Source of the DNA: Actinotalea ferrariae CF5-4
GTDB lineage: Bacteria > Actinomycetota > Actinomycetes > Actinomycetales > Cellulomonadaceae
DNA length: 36,961 bases
NCBI RefSeq assembly: GCF_000603945.1
Contig: NZ_AXCW01000021.1
Coordinates: 1-36,961 of the forward strand
Reading direction: 5' to 3'
Shown: in pieces, positions 28,685 through 36,340 of the stretch
Position numbering within the stretch: the stretch's first letter is position 1
Layout of the letters: each line of letters opens with the position of its first letter
The notes under the pieces: generated by a model
What the model saw: the letters and a program-made list of their open reading frames with translations, nothing else
What the model was told of the DNA's origin: nothing
Databases searched by the model: none
Position numbers and translations under genes: made by a program

Positions 28685-28716
28685 CCCAGCTGTCGCCAGG
28701 CCCTCGGGCCCGGCAC

Positions 28717-28759
28717 GACGAAGGCCCCGCACCCGGTGACCGGATGCGGGGCCTTCGTC
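28717..28759. terminator. Bidirectional terminator between whiD and groES
   Basis: A perfect 15-bp stem (28717-28731 with 28745-28759) carries a 13-base loop that itself can close by four CCGG pairs. It lies 32 bases past the whiD stop and 79 bases past the convergent groES stop, and is symmetric enough to serve both. Confidence 0.88.
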
Positions 28760-28838
28760 TGTCACGAGCGGCTGGAGGGCAGACCCCCGGCCGGCGGCGC
28801 GCCCCGGCGCCGAGGCGCCGGTGCGTGCCGTCCGGTGG

Positions 28839-29135
28839 TCAGCGCTCGACGACCGCGAGGATGTCGCGGGCCGAGAGGATGAGGTACTCCTCGCCGGCGT
28901 ACTTCACCTCGGTGCCGCCGTACTTGCTGTAGATGACCTTGTCGCCGACCTGGACGTCCAGCGGGATCCGCTGGCCGTTGTCGTCGACCCGGCCGGGACC
29001 CACCGCGAGGACCTCGCCCTCCTGGGGCTTCTCCTTCGCGGTGTCCGGGATGACCAGACCGGAGGCGGTCGTCTGCTCTGCCTCGAGCGTCTTGACGACG
29101 ACGCGGTCCTCGAGCGGCTTGATGGAGACCGACAC
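28839..29135 (-). CDS. groES: Co-chaperonin GroES (Hsp10)
   Basis: A 98-residue GroES, the heptameric lid of the GroEL chaperonin. Typical features are [11 protein letters not shown], the mobile loop [44 protein letters not shown] and [16 protein letters not shown]. Length is standard. The GTG start at 29135 has GGGGAGG about seven bases upstream. Transcription should start near 29269, giving a leader of about 134 bases under two CIRCE operators. No groEL follows: the next gene downstream is the convergent whiD beyond a terminator, so this is a single-gene unit and the GroEL partner must be encoded elsewhere. Confidence 0.97.
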   Translation of the reverse strand: MSVSIKPLEDRVVVKTLEAEQTTASGLVIPDTAKEKPQEGEVLAVGPGRVDDNGQRIPLDVQVGDKVIYSKYGGTEVKYAGEEYLILSARDILAVVER

Positions 29136-29243
29136 AGCGGACCTCCCCTTCGCATTCGTGGGAACGGACGGATTGTTCGTGGCAGGCCTGCGCGCGCCTC
29201 GCCGTCGTCGCGGGTGCCGGCGGAGCGGCGCGCAGAGTCTGCG

Positions 29244-29270
29244 TCGGCACTCGACCAGGTCGAGTGCCAG
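29244..29270. promoter_or_regulatory. CIRCE operator, promoter-proximal copy (HrcA site)
   Basis: The inverted repeat GGCACTC-N9-GAGTGCC matches CIRCE (consensus TTAGCACTC-N9-GAGTGCTAA) in the core of both arms and in the nine-base spacing. It overlaps the predicted groES transcription start, so HrcA binding would block initiation and the same repeat would fold in the mRNA leader. Confidence 0.88.
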
Positions 29271-29275
29271 TTCAG

Positions 29276-29304
29276 AATCTAGGCCGCGGTTAGCACTCGG
29301 TCAA
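29276..29304 (-). promoter_or_regulatory. groES promoter
   Basis: Minus-strand TTGACC (29299-29304), a 17-base spacer, then TAGATT (29276-29281). The predicted start at about 29269 falls in the proximal CIRCE element, and the -35 lies within the distal one. Confidence 0.8.
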
Positions 29305-29316
29305 CACGAGTGCCAG
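29290..29316. promoter_or_regulatory. CIRCE operator, promoter-distal copy (HrcA site)
   Basis: The left arm TTAGCACTC is a perfect CIRCE half. Nine bases later GAGTGCCAG matches seven of nine. It covers the groES -35 element. Its centre is 46 bases from that of the proximal copy. Confidence 0.92.
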
Positions 29317-29402
29317 TCGCACGGGGCTCGCGGCGGTCCATGGTCACCGGCGCGCGTCCGGGGCCCGCGCCCCGGGACACCGGTGCGTGCAAGGATCGAC
29401 GC

Positions 29403-30590
29403 GTGGACCCGGACGCGCTCTCGCGCCTGCTCAGCCCGGACGGGTGGGCCCTGCTGGGTGCCCTCCCGCCGTACGACGAGCGCCTGGCCATGGTGCTGTC
29501 GGACCAGCTGCGCAAGCGCGGCGTCGAGGCCCCGCTGGTCGCCGCGGCCCTCACCCAGTCCCGGCTCCGCGCGCGGGCGCGCGAGAAGTTCGACGACTTC
29601 GCGGACGGCATGCTGTTCACCCAGGAGGGCCTGGAGCAGGCGACCCGGCTGACCGTCGCCGCCCGCCACGCGCAGCGGTACGCGGCCGCCGGCTGCACCC
29701 GCGTCGCCGACCTGACCTGCGGGCTCGGCGGCGACGCCATGGCGATGGCGGCGCTGGGCCTCCCGGTCCTCGCGACGGACCTCGACGAGCTGACGGCCGC
29801 CCTCGCCACCGTCAACCTCCGGCACTTCCCCGACGCCGAGGTCCGGCACGCCGACGGGTTGGGCCTGGACCTCGCGGCCGAGGGCGTCGACGGCGTCTTC
29901 GCCGACCCGGCCCGGCGCACCACGGGTGGTCGCCGGCGGCACGACCCCGCCGCCTACTCCCCGCCGCTGGACCGCGTGCTGGCGGTGCGCGCGCAGGTGC
30001 CCGCCCTGGGGGTCAAGGTGGGGCCCGCCCTGCCGCACGACCTCGTGCCGGACGACGCGGAGGCCCAGTGGGTCAGCGTCGACGGCGACGTCGTCGAGGC
30101 CGGGCTCTGGTTCGGTCCGCTCGCTCCCGACGGCCCCGGCCGCGGCGCCCTCGTCCTGCGGGGCCGCGAGGCGACGGCCGTGCGCACGCCGCCCGACGGC
30201 GTCCCGCAGCCCGACGTCGGCCCGGTCGGCGCGTACCTGCACGAGCCCGACGGCGCCGTCATCCGCGCGGGGCTCGTCGCACTCGTCGCGCAGGAGGTGC
30301 ACGGCCGGCTCGTGGACCCCACGATTGCCTACGTGACCTCGGACACCCTCGTGACCAGCCCCGTCGCGCAGTCCTACCGCGTCCTGGACACCATGCCGTT
30401 CGGCCTCAAGCGCCTGCGGACCGCGCTGCGCGAGCGCGGGGTCGGCCGGGTCACGATCAAGAAGCGCGGGACCGCCGTCGTCCCGGAGCAGCTGCGCAAG
30501 CAGCTCGACCTGCGCGGCGACGCCGAGGCGACGATCGTCCTCACCCGCGTCGCCGGAGCCCAGACCGTGCTGCTCGTGGAGCGTGCCTGA
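29403..30590 (+). CDS. Class I SAM-dependent methyltransferase with THUMP-like C-terminus
   Basis: A 395-residue protein. The N-terminal helical part (1-90) leads to a Rossmann-fold methyltransferase with the SAM loop VADLTCGLGGDAMAMA (about 105-120), an acidic strand end LATDLDE, and FADPARRTTGGRR in place of the usual catalytic NPP-like motif. The C-terminal region (about 320-395) resembles the THUMP-like domain of this actinobacterial family (VTIKKRGTAVVPEQLRKQL). The family is annotated only as methyltransferase-like. RNA is a plausible substrate because of the THUMP-like part, but this is inference. I chose GTG 29403 (MDPDALSRLL), with AAGGA nine bases upstream. Its TGA shares its A with the ATG of the next gene, so the two are coupled. 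Confidence 0.85.
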   Translation: MDPDALSRLLSPDGWALLGALPPYDERLAMVLSDQLRKRGVEAPLVAAALTQSRLRARAREKFDDFADGMLFTQEGLEQATRLTVAARHAQRYAAAGCTRVADLTCGLGGDAMAMAALGLPVLATDLDELTAALATVNLRHFPDAEVRHADGLGLDLAAEGVDGVFADPARRTTGGRRRHDPAAYSPPLDRVLAVRAQVPALGVKVGPALPHDLVPDDAEAQWVSVDGDVVEAGLWFGPLAPDGPGRGALVLRGREATAVRTPPDGVPQPDVGPVGAYLHEPDGAVIRAGLVALVAQEVHGRLVDPTIAYVTSDTLVTSPVAQSYRVLDTMPFGLKRLRTALRERGVGRVTIKKRGTAVVPEQLRKQLDLRGDAEATIVLTRVAGAQTVLLVERA

Positions 30591-31726
30591 TGCAGATCCC
30601 CTTCGCCCGGTCAGCACGGTCGACCCTCGGGGTCGAGTGGGAGCTCGCGCTCGTCGACGCGGACAGCGGTGACCTGCGACAGGTCGCCCAGACGGTCCTG
30701 GACGCCGTCGCCCCGGAGGACGGCGCCGAGCACCCGACGATCAAGCAGGAGCTGCTCCTCAACACCGTCGAGATCGTCACGGGGGTGTGCCGCACGGTCG
30801 GCGAGGCGGCGGCGGACCTGGAGCGCAGCATCGCCGAGATCCGGGCGGTGACGGACCCCCTGCGGGTGGAGCTCATGTGCGCGGGCACGCACCCCTTCGC
30901 GCAGTGGAGCAACCAGAAGGTCACCGACAAGCAGCGGTACGCCACCCTCATCGACCGCACGCAGTGGTGGGGCCGGCAGATGCTCATCTACGGCGTGCAC
31001 GTGCACGTCGGCATCGAGGACCGGGACAAGGTCCTGCCGATCCTGCGGGCGATGCTCACCTACTTCCCGCACCTGCAGTCGCTGTCGGCGTCGTCGCCGT
31101 TCTGGGGCGGCAAGGACACGGGCTACGCCTCGAACCGCGCCCTGATGTTCCAGCAGCTGCCGACGGCGGGTCTCCCGTTCCAGTTCGACGACTGGGCCCA
31201 GCTCGAGGCGTACACCGGGGACATGGTCCACACCGGCGTCATCGACCAGTTCGACGAGATCCGCTGGGACCTGCGGCCGTCGCCGCGGTTCGGCACGCTG
31301 GAGATGCGCATCTGCGACGGCGCGTCCAACCTCACCGAGGTCACCGCCTTCGCCGCGATGATCCAGTGCCTGGTCGAGCACTTCTCCACGATGCTCGACG
31401 AGGGCAAGGAGACGCCCCACCTCCAGCCGTGGTTCGCGCAGGAGAACAAGTGGCGCTCCGCCCGCTACGGCATGGACGCCATCATCATCACGAGCGCCCG
31501 CGGTGACGAGGAGCTCGTCGGGGACGCGGTGGAGCGCATGCTCGTGGACCTGGAGCCGACGGCCGAGCGCCTCGGCTGCCAGGCCGAGCTCGACGGCGTG
31601 CGGACCATCCTGCACAAGGGCGCGTCCTACCAGCGCCAGCGCGCGGTGGCCCGGCGCAACAGCGGCGAGCTGGACGCCGTCGTCAGCTCGCTGGTCAAGG
31701 AGATGCGGGCCGGCCGGCCCCTGTGA
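30590..31726 (+). CDS. YbdK-type carboxylate-amine ligase (glutamate-cysteine ligase 2 family)
   Basis: A 378-residue ATP-dependent ligase of the GCS2/YbdK family. Conserved blocks are LGVEWELALVD, NTVEIVTGVC, GTHPFAQWSNQ, YGVHVHVGIEDRD, SASSPFWGGKDTGYASNRA, FGTLEMRICDG and ENKWRSARYGMDA. Family members can join glutamate and cysteine weakly, but their natural product is often unknown. Actinomycetes use mycothiol rather than glutathione, so glutathione synthesis should not be assumed. ATG 30590 shares one base with the upstream stop (TGATG), so it is translated by reinitiation from the methyltransferase gene. The length is typical. Confidence 0.9.
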   Translation: MQIPFARSARSTLGVEWELALVDADSGDLRQVAQTVLDAVAPEDGAEHPTIKQELLLNTVEIVTGVCRTVGEAAADLERSIAEIRAVTDPLRVELMCAGTHPFAQWSNQKVTDKQRYATLIDRTQWWGRQMLIYGVHVHVGIEDRDKVLPILRAMLTYFPHLQSLSASSPFWGGKDTGYASNRALMFQQLPTAGLPFQFDDWAQLEAYTGDMVHTGVIDQFDEIRWDLRPSPRFGTLEMRICDGASNLTEVTAFAAMIQCLVEHFSTMLDEGKETPHLQPWFAQENKWRSARYGMDAIIITSARGDEELVGDAVERMLVDLEPTAERLGCQAELDGVRTILHKGASYQRQRAVARRNSGELDAVVSSLVKEMRAGRPL

Positions 31727-31729
31727 CAT

Positions 31730-31777
31730 GCCGGACCACGATCCGGCCGTCGTCAGCCGGTCGGCCCTGCCGACGGC
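31730..31777 (+). terminator. Possible hairpins after the ligase gene
   Basis: Two adjacent short stems: six bp at 31730-31747 and eight bp with a one-base bulge at 31756-31777. They follow the ligase stop and precede the next start. They are weak in a background this GC-rich. Confidence 0.35.
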
Positions 31778-31803
31778 CCGCCAGGGCGTGGCAGCGTGCC
31801 GCC

Positions 31804-32442
31804 ATGGGGGATGTCACCACGCCGCAGGATCCTGCCCGTGACCAGGTCGAGGGGACGGCGGGAGCGCCGCCCACCACCAGCCGCCGGCGCGGGCGGTGGT
31901 GGCATTTGGCCGGCGGGGTGGTCGCCCTCCTCCTGGTCGCCTGGATCGGCATCGGCCTGAACCCCCGGTTCGCCGACGGGTACGTCGCGCAGCTCGGCGC
32001 GCCGCTCGTCGAGGTGGAGGACCCGTCGGGCGCCCCGGACGCCCCGCCGTGGGGCACCTACGAGGTGACCGACCCGCCCGGTGACGAGGCCGAGTTCATG
32101 GTGTCGGTCCGGAACACCGGGTGAGTGCCGGTGACCCTCACCAGGGGACGGGACGACCTCGTGGTCGAGCGGGTGCAGTTCGTGGTGCTGGATCCCCGGG
32201 GCGGCGTCGGCGGGGAACCGCGCGTGGACCAGATCACCGTGCCGCCCGGCGCGTCCGTGGGCGTCTGGCAGACCGTGAGCTTCCCGTGCGGCGCGACCTA
32301 CACCGCGGGCAACGGCGTCGCTCCCGGGCCCATCCCGCTGCGCGCCCGGTCCCTCGGCCTGACGCGTGACCTCGACCTCCCCCAGACCGCCCGCGTCTCG
32401 CTGCTGACCAGCACCGACCGCTCCCCCACCTGCGGGAGCTGA
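31804..32442 (+). pseudogene. Membrane-anchored protein interrupted by an in-frame TGA
   Basis: One reading frame of 213 codons from ATG 31804 to a TGA at 32440-32442 is cut by a TGA at 32122-32124. Before it: a polar N-terminus, one membrane segment (about residues 34-50, LAGGVVALLLVAWIGIG), then an extracellular-type beta-rich stretch ending VSVRNTG. Immediately after the stop, in the same frame, VPVTLTRGRDDLVVERV continues the strand as in VxNTGPVPVT-type domains. It runs with the same codon bias to CGS at the end. I infer one ancestral gene with a single nonsense change. The GTG directly after the TGA (32125) could allow reinitiation of a separate 105-residue piece, but that piece has no membrane anchor. 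Family and function are unknown. A sequencing error is possible. Confidence 0.7.
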
Positions 32443-32490
32443 GTGCGCCTGCTCGCGTCGTGAGCGGACGCACCTTGCGCCGGGGCTGCC

Positions 32491-32505
32491 TAGGGTGCGG
32501 AGATG
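32491..32505 (+). promoter_or_regulatory. Leaderless -10 element before the DinB-like gene
   Basis: TAGGGT (32491-32496), six bases, then ATG 32503. The intervening GCGGAG could act as a poor ribosome site if transcription starts further upstream. Confidence 0.35.
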
Positions 32506-32988
32506 ACCCGCGAACGCACCGAGCTGCTCGCCCACCTCGAGGCCGAGCGGCGGCACGTGCTGGCCGCCGTCGAGGGCCTGAGCGAGGAGGAGCTGACGCG
32601 CCCTGTCGCTCCGTCGGGCTGGTCGATCGCGGAGCTGCTCCACCACCTCACGTACGACGACGAGATCTTCTGGGCCGGTGCGATCGTCGGTGGTGACGAG
32701 GAGTGCCGGGGGCTCCTTCGAGACGGCTGGGCCGTCCCGGTGACCACCGGCGCGGAGGCGGTGGAGGGGTACCGGCGGTGGACGCACCACGTCGACGGCC
32801 TGCTCGCCGACGTCGACCTCGACGCGTCACCGCGGTGGTGGCCGCCTCAGGAGGTCTTCCCGTTCCCGCCGTTCGAGGACGCGCGCGCCTGCGTGCTGCG
32901 CCTCCTCGTGGAGACGGCGACCCACGCGGGTCACCTCGACATGGCGCGCGAGCGGATCGACGGCCGACAGCACCTCGTGGTCGGTTAG
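32503..32988 (+). CDS. DinB/DUF664-family four-helix protein
   Basis: A 161-residue protein of the DinB superfamily (DUF664 branch), four-helix-bundle proteins that usually hold a divalent metal and include thiol-dependent enzymes using mycothiol or bacillithiol. The expected histidines are present: HH in AELLHHLTYDDEIFW (about 47-48), and two in ETATHAGHLDMARERIDG near the C-terminus, forming a plausible three-His metal site. The pattern GWSIAELLHHL is typical. The substrate is unknown; mycothiol-dependent detoxification is one possibility. It converges with the VOC gene, and the two stop codons share the bases TTAG at 32985-32988. Confidence 0.85.
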   Translation: MTRERTELLAHLEAERRHVLAAVEGLSEEELTRPVAPSGWSIAELLHHLTYDDEIFWAGAIVGGDEECRGLLRDGWAVPVTTGAEAVEGYRRWTHHVDGLLADVDLDASPRWWPPQEVFPFPPFEDARACVLRLLVETATHAGHLDMARERIDGRQHLVVG

Positions 32989-33386
32989 CCCTCGGCCTCA
33001 AACCCGATGAGCCAGTGCAGGCCGTACCGGTCGACGACCTGCCCGTCCGTCGCGCCCCATGGCCTCGACTGCAGGTCGTCCACGACGCGACCACCCTCGG
33101 CGAGCCCGGTGAACCACGAGCGGAGGACCTCGGGGGCCGCGGCGCCCAGCAGGGCGAGCATCAGCCCCTCGCAGCGCAGCGGGGCGCCGTCGTCCGCGTC
33201 CGCGGCGAAGAGCGAGACCGGCCCGTCCACCAGGTACCCGTGGGCGACGGCATCCGCCGGGCCGTCGGTCCGGCCGAGCTCCTCGAGGGTGTGGACCTGG
33301 ACGCCGCAGCCGAAGACGGCGCCGTAGAACGTGAGGGCGTCCCGAGCGGTGCCCGGCAGGAGGAGGTACGGGGTCGGTGCGTTCAT
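32985..33386 (-). CDS. VOC/glyoxalase-fold protein (PhnB-like)
   Basis: A 133-residue vicinal-oxygen-chelate protein of the PhnB-like subgroup: two beta-alpha-beta-beta-beta modules with TPYLLLPGTARDALTFYGAVFG at the start and ATDGQVVDRYGLHWLIGF at the end. In this subgroup the metal ligands are often incomplete. Here no full set of His/Glu ligands can be picked out, so enzymatic activity is uncertain. Relatives include antibiotic- and stress-related proteins, but no specific role can be given. ATG 33386 lacks a clear ribosome site. Its TAA overlaps the TAG of the convergent DinB-like gene by three bases. Confidence 0.82.
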   Translation of the reverse strand: MNAPTPYLLLPGTARDALTFYGAVFGCGVQVHTLEELGRTDGPADAVAHGYLVDGPVSLFAADADDGAPLRCEGLMLALLGAAAPEVLRSWFTGLAEGGRVVDDLQSRPWGATDGQVVDRYGLHWLIGFEAEG

Positions 33387-33555
33387 CCGGCCGAGACTGC
33401 CACCGGTCGCGGGCGGGCGCTCCCCCGGGGGTGGTCGGCCGCCGCCCCGGACACCCCTCGCCCGGCCGGGTGCCGCGGCCGTCGCCGCCGGGCCGATGAG
33501 TCCGCCGGTGCCCGGAGGTCTACCTCATGACACGCGCAACCGACGGGAGCCGGAC

Positions 33556-34200
33556 ATGGGTCTGATCCACATCGAGCTGTTCGCGACCCTGGACCTGGTC
33601 GGGCAGGCGCCCGGCGGACCGGACGAGGACCCGGCCGGGTTCCCGTTCGGCGGGTGGCAGGCGCCGCTGCTGGACGACGTCAGCGGCGAGCAGGTGGCCG
33701 CCGCCTACGAGGGGACCGACGCGCTCCTCCTCGGCCGGCGGACCTACGACATCTTCGCCTCGTACTGGCCGCACCAGGAAGGCGGCGACGACGCCTCGAT
33801 CGCGAGCCTCTTCAACCGCGTCCCGAAGTACGTCGCGTCCCGCGGGCGGCCCGACCTCTCGTGGGCCGGGTCCAGCCTGCTCGCCCCCGATCTGCCCGCG
33901 GCGGTGCGGGAGGTCCGCGACCGGCACGAGCAGGTCAAGGTCGTCGGCAGCCTGGACCTGGTGCAGACGCTCCTGCGCGAGAAGCTCTTCGACCGTCTCG
34001 ACCTCTGGGTGCACCCGATCGTGCTGGGCGTCGGCAAGAGGGTCTTCGACGGCGGGGAGGTGCCCACGAACCTCACGCTCCTCGAACCGCCGGTCGCCGG
34101 CCCGAAGGGCGTCGTCCTCCTCCGCTACGGGCTGGTCGAGGGCACGCCGGCGACGGGCGACATGGCCGCACCCGACCGCGGGGTGGGACGCGACGGCTGA
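33556..34200 (+). CDS. Dihydrofolate-reductase-fold (RibD C-terminal-like) protein
   Basis: A 214-residue protein of the RibD-C/DHFR-like reductase family (YwjB/YyaP style). Seen are the N-terminal strand IELFATLDLVG, ALLLGRRTYDIFASYWP, FNRVPKYVASRGRPDLSW, VVGSLDLVQTLLREKLFDRL and HPIVLGVGKRVFDGG. These are NADPH-binding-fold proteins whose substrates are mostly unknown. It is not a standard FolA or RibD. ATG 33556 (MGLIHIEL) has GGGAG seven bases upstream; earlier in-frame starts are unsupported. It converges on tsaD with an 18-base gap. An extra 15-residue C-terminal tail (ATGDMAAPDRG) is not part of the fold. Confidence 0.85.
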   Translation: MGLIHIELFATLDLVGQAPGGPDEDPAGFPFGGWQAPLLDDVSGEQVAAAYEGTDALLLGRRTYDIFASYWPHQEGGDDASIASLFNRVPKYVASRGRPDLSWAGSSLLAPDLPAAVREVRDRHEQVKVVGSLDLVQTLLREKLFDRLDLWVHPIVLGVGKRVFDGGEVPTNLTLLEPPVAGPKGVVLLRYGLVEGTPATGDMAAPDRGVGRDG

Positions 34201-34218
34201 ACCCGCAGGGGCGAGACG

Positions 34219-35277
34219 TCAGACGAGCACCTGGGTCAGCGGCATCGAGGAGTCGACCGCCAGGTCCAGCGGCGAGGCCGGCAGCCCACGCCGCACGACG
34301 GCCGCGCCCAGCGCCGCGATCATCGCGCCGTTGTCCGTGCAGTAGCGGATCGGCGGGATGCGCAGCTCGATCCCGGCCTCGGCGCAACGCTGGGCCAGGA
34401 GGTCGCGCAGCTGCGAGTTCGCGGAGAAGCCCCCGCCGACGACGAGCGTGCCGACGTCGTGCCGCCGGCAGGCCGCGATCGTCTTGGCGGTGAGCACGTC
34501 GGCGACGGATGCGGCGAAGGACGCGGCGACGTCGGCCAGCGGGAGCTCCTCCCCCGCGTCCTGCCGCGCCTCGACCCACCGGGCGACCGCCGTCTTGAGG
34601 CCGGAGAAGGAGAAGTCGGCCGCGTGCCGCGCCTGGTCCTTGGCCGCCGTGAGGCCGCGCGGGAACCGGATCGCCGTCGGGTCGCCCTCGCGGGCGAGCC
34701 GGTCGATGTGCGGCCCGCCCGGGTACGGCAGCCCGAGCAGCCGCCCGACCTTGTCGAACGCCTCGCCGGCGGCGTCGTCCAGCGTGTGGCCCAGCTCGGT
34801 GACCCCCGTGACGGCGTCCTCGACGAGCAGCAGCGAGGTGTGCCCCCCGGAGACCACGAGCGCCATGCAGCGGTCCGGGAAGAGCCCGTGGACCAGCTCG
34901 TCGACGACGGCGTGCCCGATGACGTGGTTGACGCCGTACAGCGGCCGGTCGAGCGCGACGGCGAGGGCCTTGGCGGCGGCCGCCCCGACCGTGAGCGGCC
35001 CGACGAGGCCAGGCCCAGCGGTGACTGCGATGGCGTCGACGTCCGCGAGCGCCACGTCGGCCTCCGCGAGCGCGCGCTCCAGGGTCGGCACGAACGACTC
35101 CAGGTGGGCCCGCGACGCGATCTCCGGGATGATCCCGCCGAACCGGGCGTGCTCGTCCACGGAGCTCGCCACGGCGTCCACGAGCAGCTCGCTGGCCTCA
35201 GGGGTCGCTCGCACCAGCGCCACACCCGTCTCGTCGCACGAGGTCTCGATGCCGAGGACGAGGGCGGAGTCACGCAT
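34219..35277 (-). CDS. tsaD: tRNA N6-adenosine threonylcarbamoyltransferase
   Basis: A 352-residue TsaD, which transfers threonylcarbamoyl to A37 of ANN-decoding tRNAs, working with TsaB and TsaE. It is an ASKHA-fold metalloenzyme. Seen are [37 protein letters not shown], metal ligands in VNHVIGHA (two His), [10 protein letters not shown], a long [31 protein letters not shown] and the third ligand Asp in [10 protein letters not shown]. The length is usual. I chose ATG 35277 (MRDSALVLG): TAGGCT lies six bases upstream, giving a leaderless transcript. GTG 35283 is two codons earlier. It is normally adjacent to tsaB-rimI, but here it is separated from them by padR and a HAAS gene on the other strand. 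Confidence 0.96.
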   Translation of the reverse strand: MRDSALVLGIETSCDETGVALVRATPEASELLVDAVASSVDEHARFGGIIPEIASRAHLESFVPTLERALAEADVALADVDAIAVTAGPGLVGPLTVGAAAAKALAVALDRPLYGVNHVIGHAVVDELVHGLFPDRCMALVVSGGHTSLLLVEDAVTGVTELGHTLDDAAGEAFDKVGRLLGLPYPGGPHIDRLAREGDPTAIRFPRGLTAAKDQARHAADFSFSGLKTAVARWVEARQDAGEELPLADVAASFAASVADVLTAKTIAACRRHDVGTLVVGGGFSANSQLRDLLAQRCAEAGIELRIPPIRYCTDNGAMIAALGAAVVRRGLPASPLDLAVDSSMPLTQVLV

Positions 35278-35289
35278 GGGCACAGCCTA
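35275..35289 (-). promoter_or_regulatory. Leaderless -10 element before tsaD
   Basis: Minus-strand TAGGCT (35284-35289) lies six bases before ATG 35277. The same hexamer at the same distance precedes the divergent padR. Confidence 0.5.
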
Positions 35290-35328
35290 GGAGCGCCCGC
35301 CGGGACCGTCCGACCATCGAAATGTCTT

Positions 35329-35375
35329 GCCCGCTACTTGGCATCACCCACTAGCGGGCGTAGGCTGCCACCGTG
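35329..35375 (+). promoter_or_regulatory. padR promoter with inverted-repeat operator candidate
   Basis: TTGGCA (35338-35343), a 17-base spacer and TAGGCT (35361-35366) are followed six bases later by GTG 35373, so the mRNA should be leaderless. A perfect 8-bp inverted repeat (GCCCGCTA at 35329-35336, TAGCGGGC at 35352-35359, 15-base spacer) brackets the -35 and spacer. This position suits autorepression by PadR. Confidence 0.65.
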
Positions 35376-35762
35376 CCCGACACCCGCGACCCGCAGCTGC
35401 TCAAGGGCGTGCTGCCGCTGCTGGTCCTGCGGCTCCTGACGACGGCGGAGTCCTACGGGTACGAGCTCGTCACGCGCCTGCGGGAGGCCGGGCTCGCCCA
35501 GATCACCACGGGCACCGTCTACCCGGTGCTGGGCCGCCTGGAGCGGGACGGCCTGCTCGCCTCCCGGCTCGTGGCGTCGTCCTCCGGCCCCGCACGCAAG
35601 TACTACCGCCCGACCGACGACGGCGCGGCGCACCTCGCCCGCGCGGAGGCGGGCTGGGCGGAGCTGGCCGCCGTCGTCACGCGGGTGACGTCGGGGCCGC
35701 CAGAGCCGACAAGCGGCGCCATCGACCGCATCGGGGCCGGTACCGAGGACCGCAGGGTCTGA
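35373..35762 (+). CDS. PadR-family transcriptional regulator
   Basis: A 129-residue PadR regulator with the winged-helix pattern LLKGVLPLLVLRLL, ESYGYELVTRLRE, ITTGTVYPVLGRLERDGLL and the wing GPARKYYRPTDDGAAHL. A short polar tail replaces the long C-terminal dimerisation helix, as in the compact PadR-s2-like group. The start is GTG 35373. There is no ribosome site, but a -35/-10 promoter places transcription at the codon itself. The next gene encodes a HAAS-domain membrane protein, the usual operon partner of such PadR proteins. The pair probably responds to membrane or drug stress (inference from the pairing). Confidence 0.92.
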   Translation: MPDTRDPQLLKGVLPLLVLRLLTTAESYGYELVTRLREAGLAQITTGTVYPVLGRLERDGLLASRLVASSSGPARKYYRPTDDGAAHLARAEAGWAELAAVVTRVTSGPPEPTSGAIDRIGAGTEDRRV

Positions 35763-35817
35763 CCCACTGGGCCACCGACAGCACCACCGACCGCACGACC
35801 ACCGACCAGGGGGACCG

Positions 35818-36336
35818 ATGAACGACCGCAGCACCACAGCACCGACCCGGACCGAGCGGCTCCGGCTGGCCTGGTACCTGCAGCGCCTGTCCTGGGCCCT
35901 GCAGGACTACCCGGGCCGCGAGCGCAGGGCGGCCGTCCTCCAGGTGCAGGAGGACACGCTGGCCGCCGCAGCCGACGTCGGCATGGCCACCGCGATCGAC
36001 GAGCTCGGCCACCCGAGGGCGCTGGCCGAGCGCTACGTCGCCCAGCTGGACCGGCCGCTCCCCCGCTGGACGTCCGGCGCCGTCGCCGCGACGCTGGCCG
36101 CCGCGGCGCTCCTGTACCTGGGTCTCGCCTACGCCGCCGGGGCGCTCGAGACGCTCGAGGCCCTGGGTGGTGGCAGCGTCACGACCTACCCGCTGGGCGG
36201 GGAGGTCGTGCTGACCGCCAGCGACGGCGCGTTCTCCCTCGAGTCGACGGTGTCCTGGCCGGGCGTCCTGCTCGTCGTGGCCGTCGCGGGGGTCGCGTTC
36301 GCGCTCGCCTCGCGGGTGTGGCGCGTCCTGCCCTGA
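35818..36336 (+). CDS. HAAS-domain membrane protein, PadR partner
   Basis: A 172-residue protein. The cytosolic N-terminal part (about 12-80) resembles the HAAS/DUF1700 signalling domain, with YLQRLSWALQDYPGRERRAAV, then ELGHPRALAERYVAQL. Two membrane segments follow, at about 85-105 (AVAATLAAAALLYLGLAYAAG) and 143-163 (PGVLLVVAVAGVAFALASR), with an intervening outside loop of beta character. Such proteins are commonly encoded after padR genes and are thought to relay a membrane signal. ATG 35818 has GGGGG upstream and lies 55 bases after padR. It is convergent with rimI. Confidence 0.82.
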   Translation: MNDRSTTAPTRTERLRLAWYLQRLSWALQDYPGRERRAAVLQVQEDTLAAAADVGMATAIDELGHPRALAERYVAQLDRPLPRWTSGAVAATLAAAALLYLGLAYAAGALETLEALGGGSVTTYPLGGEVVLTASDGAFSLESTVSWPGVLLVVAVAGVAFALASRVWRVLP

Positions 36337-36340
36337 CGGT

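Noticed and set aside
32122-32124. Programmed selenocysteine or stop read-through at the TGA
   Set aside because: No cysteine-like active-site context, no obvious stem-loop just after the codon, and no known selenoprotein of this type. A nonsense change or error is simpler.
33422-33431. CCCCCGGGGG palindrome before the RibD-like gene
   Set aside because: A 10-base GC palindrome is unremarkable at this base composition and lies far from any start or stop.
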